This document shows, one piece after another, positions 29,068-36,781 of a stretch of DNA of 64,000 nucleotides. Source of the stretch: an uncultured SAR86 cluster bacterium (GTDB lineage Bacteria > Pseudomonadota > Gammaproteobacteria > Magnimaribacterales > AG-339-G14); NCBI GenBank assembly GCA_902627595.1, contig CACOJO010000001.1, positions 183,241 to 247,240 of the forward strand, in the 5' to 3' direction. The notes beneath the pieces were generated by a model. The model searched no databases. It worked only from the letters and a program-made list of their open reading frames with translations, and was not told the DNA's origin. Each line of letters begins with the position of its first letter. Position 1 is the first letter of the stretch. The position numbers were made by a program, and so were the translations under genes.

Positions 29068-30138
29068 TTAGGCAGAGTGCTTAAGTTTTTCTCTCCTTGC
29101 ATCAACTGCTTTAGCCAAAAGTTTTAGCATTACTTCAGTATCTTTCCAACTGACGCAGGCATCAGTAACACTTTGACCATATTTAAGGTTTTTAAGAGAA
29201 TCTATTTTTTGGTTACCTTCCTCAAGGTTACTTTCAATCATGACTCCAAAAATGCTTTGATCTCCTGATGCAATTTGATCTGAGATATCTTTATTCACAA
29301 TGAGTTGTTTTTTGAACTGTTTTTGACTGTTTCCATGAGACATATCAATCATAATTTTTTGAGTTAAATTAGAGCTTTTCAAATCCGCATTAACTTTTTG
29401 TATATCTTTTTTTGAATAATTTGGGGTATCTCCGCCTCTTAGTATGACGTGACAGTCTTTATTTCCAGAGGAATTGAAAATAGCAGATTTTCCTTCCTTT
29501 GTGATGGAAAGAAAAATATGGCTGTTTGAAGAAGAGCCAATTGCATCCAAGGCAACCTGAATAGAACCGTTGGTAGAATTTTTGAATCCAACTGGACAGG
29601 ATAATCCAGAGGCTAACTCTCTATGTATTTGGCTTTCGGTGGTTCTAGCGCCAATTGCACCCCACGAAATTAAGTCTGAAATATATTGTGGAGTGATCAT
29701 ATCCAAAAACTCAGTACCTGCAGGTAAACCCAATTCATTAATCTTTAACAAAAGCTTTCTAGCGACCTTAAGTCCTTTATTAACATCGTAACTATTATCC
29801 AAGTCTGGATCGTTGATAAGACCTTTCCAACCCACAGTCGTTCTTGGTTTTTCAAAATAAACTCTCATGACAATTTTGAGTTGGTCTTTTAGATCTTTTT
29901 CGAGAGTTTTAAGTTTTTTAGCATACTCTATTGCGGCTTTGGGATCATGAATAGAACAAGGGCCAACTACTACAACCAGTCTATCCTCATTCCCATGAAG
30001 GATGTCTGAAATTTCGTTTCTGGAGTTGAACACTAATTCCGAAACTTTTTCTGAAATTGGAAGTTTTTCAATAACTTCTACAGGAGGAGACACCTCCATT
30101 AAACCTGTTATTCTGGTATTATCCGTTAAATATTTCAT
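29068..30138 (-). CDS. aroG: 3-deoxy-7-phosphoheptulonate (DAHP) synthase, type I
   Basis: A 356-residue DAHP synthase that commits phosphoenolpyruvate and erythrose 4-phosphate to the shikimate pathway. VVVGPCSIHDP, MRVYFEKPRTTVGWKG, GARTTESQ and the GFKNSTNG motif are all present, as in AroF/G/H of E. coli. Which feedback type (Phe, Tyr or Trp) cannot be read safely; the symbol is nominal. It is the first gene of a minus-strand operon with the DnaT-like and P-like genes, an odd partnership, and is divergent from nadE. Confidence 0.95.
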   Translation of the reverse strand: MKYLTDNTRITGLMEVSPPVEVIEKLPISEKVSELVFNSRNEISDILHGNEDRLVVVVGPCSIHDPKAAIEYAKKLKTLEKDLKDQLKIVMRVYFEKPRTTVGWKGLINDPDLDNSYDVNKGLKVARKLLLKINELGLPAGTEFLDMITPQYISDLISWGAIGARTTESQIHRELASGLSCPVGFKNSTNGSIQVALDAIGSSSNSHIFLSITKEGKSAIFNSSGNKDCHVILRGGDTPNYSKKDIQKVNADLKSSNLTQKIMIDMSHGNSQKQFKKQLIVNKDISDQIASGDQSIFGVMIESNLEEGNQKIDSLKNLKYGQSVTDACVSWKDTEVMLKLLAKAVDARREKLKHSA

Positions 30139-30176
30139 TTGACCGTTGATTTTATCTCTTCTAAATTTAAATTAAA

Positions 30177-30189
30177 GCTTAAATTAAGC
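30177..30189. promoter_or_regulatory. Perfect inverted repeat just before the nadE start
   Basis: GCTTAA A TTAAGC at 30177-30189 is a perfect 6-base inverted repeat with one base between, ending one base before the nadE ATG in the aroG-nadE divergent gap. It could be a repressor site or an AT-rich coincidence. No ribosome site is visible, so it may also occupy that place. Confidence 0.3.
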
Positions 30190-30190
30190 A

Positions 30191-31804
30191 ATGTACAAAA
30201 TAAAATTAGTTCAAGAAAACACAAAAGTTGGTGATATTCAGGGTAATTTAGACCTTGCAAAGTCCCATATTATCGAAGCTAAAGAAAAAGGTATAAATCT
30301 AATTGTATTTTCTGAAATGTTTTTAACAGGCTACCCGCCTGAAGATCTGCTTTTAAGGGAAGATTTTTTAGAAGAAAGCGAGAGGTGTTCCAAAGAACTT
30401 GAAGGGTTATCAAAAGAAATATCTATAATCATTGGCTGTCCCTCTCGTATAGAAAAAAATATTTTTAACTCGGCACTTTTTTATCAAAATGGAAAAATTG
30501 TTAAAAATTACAAAAAGCAAATCCTTCCTAATTACAAAGAATTCGATGAAAAAAGATATTTTTTAAAGGGAGAAACTCATGAAGTTTTTGAAGATGGAGA
30601 TCTTAAGTTTGGCATTTCTATTTGTGAGGATATTTGGGATGAAGATTTTACAAAAGAAGTATGCAATCAAGACATAGACTTGCTGATAAATCTAAGCGCA
30701 TCGCCTTTCACCTTAGATAAAAAAAATCTCAGAGAAGAAATGCTTTGCAATTATTTTGCTAAATTTAAAAAACCAATAATTTATGTGAATCAGGTGGGTG
30801 GACAAGACGAGCTCGTATTTGATGGGAGTTCTTTAATTGTCGATTCAAAAGATACTGTGAAGCGTTTGAAGAGTTTTGAAACAGATCAGGCCGTTATTGA
30901 AATTGATAATAATAATATTTCAACAAGCTTAAAAGGAGATCAATTAAGCAGGGTAGGCGATATATCTGATATCTACAAAGCTTTGGTTTTAGGGACTCGA
31001 GACTATGTTCAAAAAAATAATTTTAAGGGAATATTAATTGGCTCATCCGGAGGTATTGATTCAGCTCTAACCGCTGCAATAGCATCTGATGCATTAGGAC
31101 CCGACAAGGTCAATACAGTTATGATGCCTTTTAAATACACCGCAGACATTAGTGTTGAAGATGCTCAACAGCTAGCAGAGAACCTTGGCTTTACCCATGC
31201 GGTAATTCCCATATCCGAGATGTTTTCTGCATTTAAAAATTCTTTGGATGGTAAATTAAAGCCAAGAGAATTTGATAAAACTGAAGAAAATCTCCAATCT
31301 AGATGCAGAGGAGTTACGCTAATGGCTCTTTCCAACAATTTGGGCTATTTAGTTCTCACAACAGGAAATAAAAGCGAGGCAGCTGTTGGTTATTCAACCT
31401 TATATGGTGACACTGCGGGAGGGTTTTCTGTGCTTAGAGATGTTTACAAAACAACCGTATATGATTTGGCCAGATACAGAAATTCTCTTAGCGAAGCTAT
31501 CCCTCAAAGAATAATTGATAGAGAACCTAGCGCTGAGCTATCAGAGGATCAGAAAGATAGTGACTCTCTGCCAACTTACGATTTGCTTGACCCCATTATT
31601 GAAGCATATGTTGAGGACGACAAAACTAAAAAAGAAATTATTGACTCAGGTTTTAACTCAGACGATGTTCAAAAGGTTATAGATTTAATCAATTTCAATG
31701 AGTACAAAAGAAGGCAAGTACCTCTTGGAATAAAGATTTCGGCTAGAAATTTTGGCAAAGACAGAAGATATCCAATTACTAACTTCTGGAAAAACAATAT
31801 ATAG
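30191..31804 (+). CDS. nadE: Glutamine-hydrolysing NAD+ synthase
   Basis: A 537-residue two-domain enzyme that amidates nicotinic acid adenine dinucleotide to NAD+, taking ammonia from glutamine. The N-terminal nitrilase domain has the triad Glu42, Lys109 and Cys145 (SICEDIW). The C-terminal synthetase has the pyrophosphatase loop SSGGIDS at 285-291, TGNKSEAAVGYSTLYGD and EPSAEL. Both domains are complete. A hairpin terminator follows at 31813-31852, so nadE is probably monocistronic. Confidence 0.96.
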   Translation: MYKIKLVQENTKVGDIQGNLDLAKSHIIEAKEKGINLIVFSEMFLTGYPPEDLLLREDFLEESERCSKELEGLSKEISIIIGCPSRIEKNIFNSALFYQNGKIVKNYKKQILPNYKEFDEKRYFLKGETHEVFEDGDLKFGISICEDIWDEDFTKEVCNQDIDLLINLSASPFTLDKKNLREEMLCNYFAKFKKPIIYVNQVGGQDELVFDGSSLIVDSKDTVKRLKSFETDQAVIEIDNNNISTSLKGDQLSRVGDISDIYKALVLGTRDYVQKNNFKGILIGSSGGIDSALTAAIASDALGPDKVNTVMMPFKYTADISVEDAQQLAENLGFTHAVIPISEMFSAFKNSLDGKLKPREFDKTEENLQSRCRGVTLMALSNNLGYLVLTTGNKSEAAVGYSTLYGDTAGGFSVLRDVYKTTVYDLARYRNSLSEAIPQRIIDREPSAELSEDQKDSDSLPTYDLLDPIIEAYVEDDKTKKEIIDSGFNSDDVQKVIDLINFNEYKRRQVPLGIKISARNFGKDRRYPITNFWKNNI

Positions 31805-31812
31805 ACAATTTT

Positions 31813-31852
31813 AAGCCTAAAAACACAATATTTTGTGTAATTAAGGCTTTTT
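31813..31852 (+). terminator. Rho-independent terminator after nadE
   Basis: Two-part stem: AAGCCT (31813-31818) pairs with AGGCTT (31844-31849), and ACACAA (31823-31828) with TTGTGT (31833-31838), with a small internal loop, then a short T tail. Weaker than the TonB receptor terminator because of AT content. Confidence 0.65.
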
Positions 31853-31862
31853 AAACTATAAT
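31833..31862 (+). promoter_or_regulatory. Candidate promoter for scpA-scpB-rluB
   Basis: Perfect TATAAT at 31857-31862 with TTGTGT at 31833-31838, 18 bases apart. The predicted start point (about 31869) leaves a leader of only some 7 bases before the scpA ATG at 31876. The -35 overlaps the descending half of the nadE terminator. Confidence 0.45.
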
Positions 31863-31875
31863 TGCTCTTTAAATT

Positions 31876-32691
31876 ATGAAAAAAGAGCAGGAAAAAAACC
31901 CGATGCAATCGGAGTTTAATCTAGCTACGGTTAATGGTGAGCAAATATTACTTCCTCACGACGACCTTTATATTCCTCCAAATGCCCTTAAAATTTTTCT
32001 TGAATCATTTGAGGGTCCTTTAGACCTTCTTCTTTATTTTATTAGAAAACAAAATTTAGACATTCTTGATATAAATGTTGCTGAAATCACAAACCAGTAT
32101 GTTGAGTACATAGAATTAATGGAAAAATTGCAGTTTGATCTTGCAGGAGAGTATCTTCTAATGGCGGCATATTTAACAGAAATTAAGTCAAGAATGATGT
32201 TGCCAGTTGAAACGGCTGATGACGAATTGGAAGATGACCCTAGAGCAGAACTTATTAAAAGGCTCCAAGAATATGAGCGTTTCAAAACAGTTTCTATGAA
32301 AATTGAGTCTATGCCAAGAATAAATAGAGATTTTTTCCCGGCAAGCACAGCTCTTCCTGAGTTTGAATCTAAAGAGGCTCTACCATCTTTAGAGTTGGAG
32401 AAGTTATCAAATATTTTTTATGAGCTACTAGAAAAACAAAAACTTAGAGGCAGTCACATTATTGAGTTTGAAAAACTTTCTACTAGAGAAAAAATGTCCA
32501 ATGTCTTAGAACTATTGGTAAGTGAAAACTTTTTGGAATTTTATAATCTTTATAAGAAAGCCGATGGGAAACTTGGCTTGATTGTTACCTTTTTAGCTGT
32601 TTTAGAGTTAGTAAAAGACTCCATGATACAGTTGGTTCAATCTGATTCTTTTGGTCCCATTCATGTCAAAGCCAAGGAAAAGGTGCATTAA
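31876..32691 (+). CDS. scpA: Segregation and condensation protein A
   Basis: A 271-residue kleisin that links SMC-type heads with ScpB in chromosome organisation. FEGPLDLLLYFIRKQNLDILDI and ITNQYVEYIELM, then YLLMAAYLTEIKSRMMLP are family hallmarks, and the C-terminal winged helix carries TFLAVLELVKDSMIQLVQ. The N-terminal 20 residues before the core are longer than in Bacillus but normal for proteobacteria. No ribosome site is seen and the leader looks very short. It is followed by scpB after four bases. Confidence 0.93.
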   Translation: MKKEQEKNPMQSEFNLATVNGEQILLPHDDLYIPPNALKIFLESFEGPLDLLLYFIRKQNLDILDINVAEITNQYVEYIELMEKLQFDLAGEYLLMAAYLTEIKSRMMLPVETADDELEDDPRAELIKRLQEYERFKTVSMKIESMPRINRDFFPASTALPEFESKEALPSLELEKLSNIFYELLEKQKLRGSHIIEFEKLSTREKMSNVLELLVSENFLEFYNLYKKADGKLGLIVTFLAVLELVKDSMIQLVQSDSFGPIHVKAKEKVH

Positions 32692-32695
32692 GGCT

Positions 32696-33271
32696 ATGGA
32701 TAATTTATCTCTAATCATTGAAGCCTTACTTTTCTCTTCTTCAAGACCTTTAAGCGAAAAAGAAATATTGTCTGCTTTTGATCAAAGAAGTCCTCCGACA
32801 TCGAGCGAAATTAAAGAAGCTTTGAAATCCATTGAGGATAAATATTCAGAAAATTCAATCGAATTAGTAAAAGTTGCAAGTGGCTATCGTTTAAGAATAA
32901 GACAAGAGTATTCTTCTTGGGTGGCAAAATTATGGGAAGCTAAACCTCAAAAATATTCTCGAGCTCTTTTAGAAACTTTAGCTTTGATAGCCTATAAACA
33001 ACCTATTACCAGAGGAGAAATTGAAGAGGTAAGAGGAGTTTCTGTTAGTAGTCAAATCATTCGAACTCTTCTAGATAGATCTTGGATCAAAGTTGTGGGA
33101 CATAGAGATGTCCCTGGAAGACCAGCATTATTCTCAACAACAAAAGATTTTTTGGATGATTTAAATCTATCTAAACTTTCAGATTTACCAGATTTACCAG
33201 AAATTCAAAATATTCCTGAGGAAGCCCAAATTTCCCTTTTGAAAGAATCTTCTCCAAGCAATTCAGAATAG
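32696..33271 (+). CDS. scpB: Segregation and condensation protein B
   Basis: A 191-residue protein with two winged-helix domains that binds ScpA. NLSLIIEALLFSSSRPLSEKEI, LLETLALIAYKQPITRGEIEEVRGV and the VGHRDVPGRPALFSTT stretch are diagnostic. I start at the ATG 32696, four bases after the scpA stop; an open frame extends 45 bases upstream but encodes a basic peptide unlike ScpB. It is followed by rluB with a five-base gap. Confidence 0.93.
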   Translation: MDNLSLIIEALLFSSSRPLSEKEILSAFDQRSPPTSSEIKEALKSIEDKYSENSIELVKVASGYRLRIRQEYSSWVAKLWEAKPQKYSRALLETLALIAYKQPITRGEIEEVRGVSVSSQIIRTLLDRSWIKVVGHRDVPGRPALFSTTKDFLDDLNLSKLSDLPDLPEIQNIPEEAQISLLKESSPSNSE

Positions 33272-33276
33272 AAGCG

Positions 33277-33981
33277 TTGTCTAAGGAAAGGATTCAAAAA
33301 ATATTAGCTCAAAACGGATACTCATCAAGAAGAAAAGTTGAAAGTCTAATTAAAGAAGGCAGGGTATTCATCAATGATATACCGGCTAAGTTGGGAGATA
33401 AAATTTCCAGTGAGGATAAAGTTTATATCGATGGCAAAGTAATAAACATTGCCGAGAGAATTTCATCTGAACTTTTAATGTATAACAAACCAGTTGGGGA
33501 AGAATGCTCTCATGCTTCATCAAAGAGAACTATATTTGAAAATTTACCTAAACCGAAAACAGGAAAATGGATATCCATAGGAAGATTGGATATTAATACC
33601 AGCGGACTACTATTAGTCACAAATGACGGAAAATTAGCAAACGACATAATTCATCCATCTAATGAAATTGAAAGAGAATACATTGCTAGAGTTCGAGGCA
33701 AGCCCTCGGACTCAAATCTAAAAAAATTAATGTCTGGCGTTACAATTGACAAAGAAAAAGTGTTTTTTACTGACTTGGTAAAGGGCAAGGAAACTTCATC
33801 TCATACCTGGTTCGCTTTGGTAATCATGTCTGGCAAAAATAGATCTGTAAGAAAGTTATGGGACTCAATAGGTCACGAGGTATCTAGGCTAAAGAGAGTG
33901 AGACTAGGAAAGATGTTCCTACCTAAAGAACTTAAGGAAGGAAAGTTTAAAAGAATTAGCCCTGATGAGATATTAGGTTAA
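33277..33981 (+). CDS. rluB: 23S rRNA pseudouridine synthase RluB-type
   Basis: A 234-residue RsuA-family enzyme. An N-terminal S4 RNA-binding domain (RIQKILAQNGYSSRRKVE, FINDIPAKLGDKIS) precedes the catalytic domain with the active aspartate in GRLDINTSGLLLVTNDG. RSVRKLWDSIGHEVSRLKRVRLG is typical. Context downstream of scpB is the standard one for RluB. Start is TTG at 33277-33279, just after the scpB stop; no ATG fits the S4 domain start. RluB and RsuA are close, so the target U2605 is inferred. Its stop overlaps that of gph by three bases. Confidence 0.88.
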   Translation: MSKERIQKILAQNGYSSRRKVESLIKEGRVFINDIPAKLGDKISSEDKVYIDGKVINIAERISSELLMYNKPVGEECSHASSKRTIFENLPKPKTGKWISIGRLDINTSGLLLVTNDGKLANDIIHPSNEIEREYIARVRGKPSDSNLKKLMSGVTIDKEKVFFTDLVKGKETSSHTWFALVIMSGKNRSVRKLWDSIGHEVSRLKRVRLGKMFLPKELKEGKFKRISPDEILG

Positions 33982-34631
33982 ATATAGCTTAATAAATCTT
34001 CTATTTGATTTATTTTAGAGGTTGGATTCAAAAGAGAAGCTTCTTTTTTATCTATGTAACCATACAAAGCAAGTGCTGAGTCTATTCCAGAATTATTTGC
34101 TGCTTCTATATCTCGCCAACTATCTCCAATGTAAATAGATTGCTCTTTTTTTATAGATGTTTTTGCTAAAGCTGCATCTAAGCTTGCTGGATCTGGTTTT
34201 CTTTTACCATTTACATCTTCGGGGGAAACCATTGCCATTGCGTATTTGTGCCATTCAAATTTTTGACAAATTTCTTCAAAGAACCTTTTTGGCTTATTAG
34301 TTACGATCATCCAATCAATCTTGTTTTTGGATAATATAAATAGAAATTCATCGACGCCAGGAAAGGTTTTAGAAAGAAGATAATTCTTATGATATTCAGC
34401 TAATAGATCATTTCTTAATCCTCCAAACTCAGAATGATTTTCGTCAATAGTGAAGCTATCTTGAATCAATCTTCCTACGCCATCAGAGACTCTATTTCTG
34501 ACAAAATCATAAGTAACTAATTCCTTTTTATTTTTCTTTAATAATGCATTCAGGCAAGTTAAAAACTCTGGTGCTGTATCTAAAAGAGTGCCATCTAGAT
34601 CAAATAGAAAACATTTATATTTTTTTTGCAT
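33978..34631 (-). CDS. gph: HAD-family phosphoglycolate phosphatase-like hydrolase
   Basis: A 217-residue HAD phosphatase with motif I FDLDGTLLDT (Asp11 and Asp13), motif II VTNKP and motif IV GDSWRDIEAANNSG. Length and the pairing with ubiG match Gph, which clears 2-phosphoglycolate formed in DNA repair; however, in Pseudomonas-like genomes the HAD partner next to ubiG is MupP, the N-acetylmuramic acid 6-phosphate phosphatase of peptidoglycan recycling. Which of the two cannot be decided from sequence alone. It overlaps ubiG by 17 bases. Confidence 0.85.
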   Translation of the reverse strand: MQKKYKCFLFDLDGTLLDTAPEFLTCLNALLKKNKKELVTYDFVRNRVSDGVGRLIQDSFTIDENHSEFGGLRNDLLAEYHKNYLLSKTFPGVDEFLFILSKNKIDWMIVTNKPKRFFEEICQKFEWHKYAMAMVSPEDVNGKRKPDPASLDAALAKTSIKKEQSIYIGDSWRDIEAANNSGIDSALALYGYIDKKEASLLNPTSKINQIEDLLSYI

Positions 34632-35307
34632 GAATTAGATAATTAACATCAACATTTTTGCCTAACCAATAATTTTTAGTAAGAGGGTTGTAACTCATTC
34701 CGGTTAATTCTTTGACTGTAAGGCCATTATTTTCCATCATTTGTATCAGCTCAGATGGCTTTATAAATTTTTCATACTCATGAGTTCCTTTAGGTAACAA
34801 ATTTAAGATATATTCAGCCCCAACAATTGCAAAAAAAAATGACTTTGGATTTCTATTTATAGTTGAAAAGAAAATATCACCATTTTTTTTACAAAGATCA
34901 GAACATGTTTTCACTAGTTGATTTGGATCGGGAACATGTTCAATAGCTTCGAGACAAGTTACGACATCAAAATATTCATTTTTTTCGGGAAGTAAATTTT
35001 CCGCTTCTCCCAAAATATAGTTGATATCAATATTTTCTTTATTCGCATGCTTTTTTGCTGTATGAATAGCAACATCTGATATATCAACACCAGATAGATT
35101 TCCTCCTTTAAGTGAAAGCGCTTCTGCTAACAAACCACCACCACAAGCAACATCGAGAATTTTTTTATTTTTTAGTTCAGTTCTTTCAGAAATATAATTA
35201 GCTCTGAGAGGATTAATTTTATGTAAAGGTGCAAACTTTCCAGATGGATCCCACCATTCTTCAGCTATTTTATTAAATTTTTCTTTTTCTTTTGGGTCGA
35301 TATTCAT
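34615..35307 (-). CDS. ubiG: Ubiquinone biosynthesis O-methyltransferase
   Basis: A 230-residue SAM-dependent methyltransferase responsible for both O-methylations of ubiquinone. FNKIAEEWWDPSGKFAPLHKINPLRANYI is the characteristic beginning, the SAM motif is LDVACGGGLLAEAL, and CLEAIEHVPDP is motif post-II. Close in length to the E. coli enzyme (240). Cotranscribed with the HAD phosphatase and divergent from pntAA over 58 bases. Confidence 0.95.
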   Translation of the reverse strand: MNIDPKEKEKFNKIAEEWWDPSGKFAPLHKINPLRANYISERTELKNKKILDVACGGGLLAEALSLKGGNLSGVDISDVAIHTAKKHANKENIDINYILGEAENLLPEKNEYFDVVTCLEAIEHVPDPNQLVKTCSDLCKKNGDIFFSTINRNPKSFFFAIVGAEYILNLLPKGTHEYEKFIKPSELIQMMENNGLTVKELTGMSYNPLTKNYWLGKNVDVNYLIHAKKI

Positions 35308-35365
35308 TTGTCTATCATTATGTTAGATTTATACTGCTTTTGAAATTATAGTCTAACAATTTTAT

Positions 35366-36493
35366 ATGAATATTTTTTTCCCAAAAGAACCTGAATTTGA
35401 GACTAGAGTTTCTTTGACCTTGGAATCTGCTAAAAAATTCTTGGATAAAGGTTTAAATATTTCAATCGAAAAATCTTTTGCTGAGCACCTTGGGATTAAT
35501 GATAAAGAATTTGAAGATCTTGGGGTGAAAACATTAAACCGTAACGAAGGTCTTGATGCTGCAGAAATAGTTTGTAGTGTAAGAAATCTAACTGAGGAAG
35601 AACTGGATAAGATAAATCAGAGTACCTTATTGATAAGTTTTCTTGACCCCTTTAATGAAAAATCTCTTGTTAAAAAAATAAGAGAAAAAAATATATCAGC
35701 TATCAGTATGGAACTTGTTCCCAGAATCACCAGAGCTCAAAAGATGGATGCCTTAAGTTCACAAGCAAATTTGGCTGGATACTCTGCTGTCATAATTGCC
35801 TCTCAAGAACTACAAAAAGCATTACCTATGATGATGACTGCCGCAGGTACAATCTCTCCTTCAAAAGTGTTTGTCATTGGAGTAGGAGTTGCTGGACTTC
35901 AAGCAATAGCAACGGCTAAAAGATTGGGCGCAAAGGTAGAAGCTTTTGATACTCGACCTGTGGTAGAAGAACAAGTTAAGTCTTTGGGAGCTCGTTTCGT
36001 AAAGATTGATATTGGCAAAACAGGAGAAACTGAACAAGGATATGCAAAAGAATTAACTCCAGAACAAATAGAAATGCAAAGAGAAGGTATGAAAAAAGTT
36101 TGCGCTTCCTCTGACATCGTGATCACTACGGCACAGGTCTTTGGAAGGCCGGCCCCCACACTTGTTACAAGTGAAATGGTTTCTGCTATGAGTCAAGGCT
36201 CTGTAATTGTAGATATGGCAGTAGGAACAGGAGGAAATGTTGAAGGATCTGTTCCAAATGAAACCATTGATCTAAATGGCGTAAAAATAGTTGGGAATAC
36301 CAATCTCCCTGGTGAACTTCCCTATCATTCAAGCCAAGTTTACTCTTCAAATATATTTAATTTGATAGACGAGTTTTGGAGTGAAGAAGAGAAACATTTA
36401 AATATTGATATTACAGATGAAATTCTATCAACTTGTCTTGTTTCTCATGAAAAAGAATACATAAACAAAACCATAAAGGAGATAATGATCTAA
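35366..36493 (+). CDS. pntAA: NAD(P) transhydrogenase alpha subunit, part 1 (NAD-binding)
   Basis: A 375-residue cytoplasmic subunit of the proton-translocating transhydrogenase, which drives NADPH formation with the proton gradient. It has the alanine-dehydrogenase-like fold with FPKE and ETRVSLT at the start, the Rossmann motif VIGVGVAGLQAIATAKRLGA, RPVVEEQVKSLGA and a VDMAVGTGGN stretch. The membrane part found at the end of E. coli PntA is separate here as the next gene, as in alphaproteobacteria and pseudomonads. The upstream gap holds an inverted repeat GTTAGA...TCTAAC that could be a control site. Confidence 0.96.
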   Translation: MNIFFPKEPEFETRVSLTLESAKKFLDKGLNISIEKSFAEHLGINDKEFEDLGVKTLNRNEGLDAAEIVCSVRNLTEEELDKINQSTLLISFLDPFNEKSLVKKIREKNISAISMELVPRITRAQKMDALSSQANLAGYSAVIIASQELQKALPMMMTAAGTISPSKVFVIGVGVAGLQAIATAKRLGAKVEAFDTRPVVEEQVKSLGARFVKIDIGKTGETEQGYAKELTPEQIEMQREGMKKVCASSDIVITTAQVFGRPAPTLVTSEMVSAMSQGSVIVDMAVGTGGNVEGSVPNETIDLNGVKIVGNTNLPGELPYHSSQVYSSNIFNLIDEFWSEEEKHLNIDITDEILSTCLVSHEKEYINKTIKEIMI

Positions 36494-36781
36494 ATGGAAT
36501 CCCAAGCTTTGCTAGTTTTGCTTTTGTTTGTTCTTGTGCTCTCAATATTTTTGGGTTTTGAGTTAATCAATAAAGTGCCATCGACACTTCATACTCCTTT
36601 GATGTCAGGAGCTAACGCGATATCGGGAATTACTATTGTTGGAGCTCTTTTAGCCTCAGGAGGAGAAGGTACTTTTTCATCAATATTAGTTGGTACTTTT
36701 GCTGTTTTCTTTGCCTCTATAAATGTTGTTGGTGGTTATTTGGTAACAAACAGAATGTTAAAAATGTTTAAGAAAAAATGA
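36494..36781 (+). CDS. pntAB: NAD(P) transhydrogenase alpha subunit, part 2 (membrane)
   Basis: A 95-residue membrane protein with three predicted helices, corresponding to the C-terminal membrane domain of E. coli PntA. FLGFELINKVPSTLHTPLMSGANAISGITIVGA is the family hallmark. Its ATG follows the pntAA stop directly and its end overlaps pntB by four bases, so the three subunits are made in step. Confidence 0.95.
   Translation: MESQALLVLLLFVLVLSIFLGFELINKVPSTLHTPLMSGANAISGITIVGALLASGGEGTFSSILVGTFAVFFASINVVGGYLVTNRMLKMFKKK

Noticed and set aside
32651..32695. Longer scpB start inside scpA
   Set aside because: The extra 15 residues are basic and unlike ScpB; an ATG four bases after the scpA stop is better placed.
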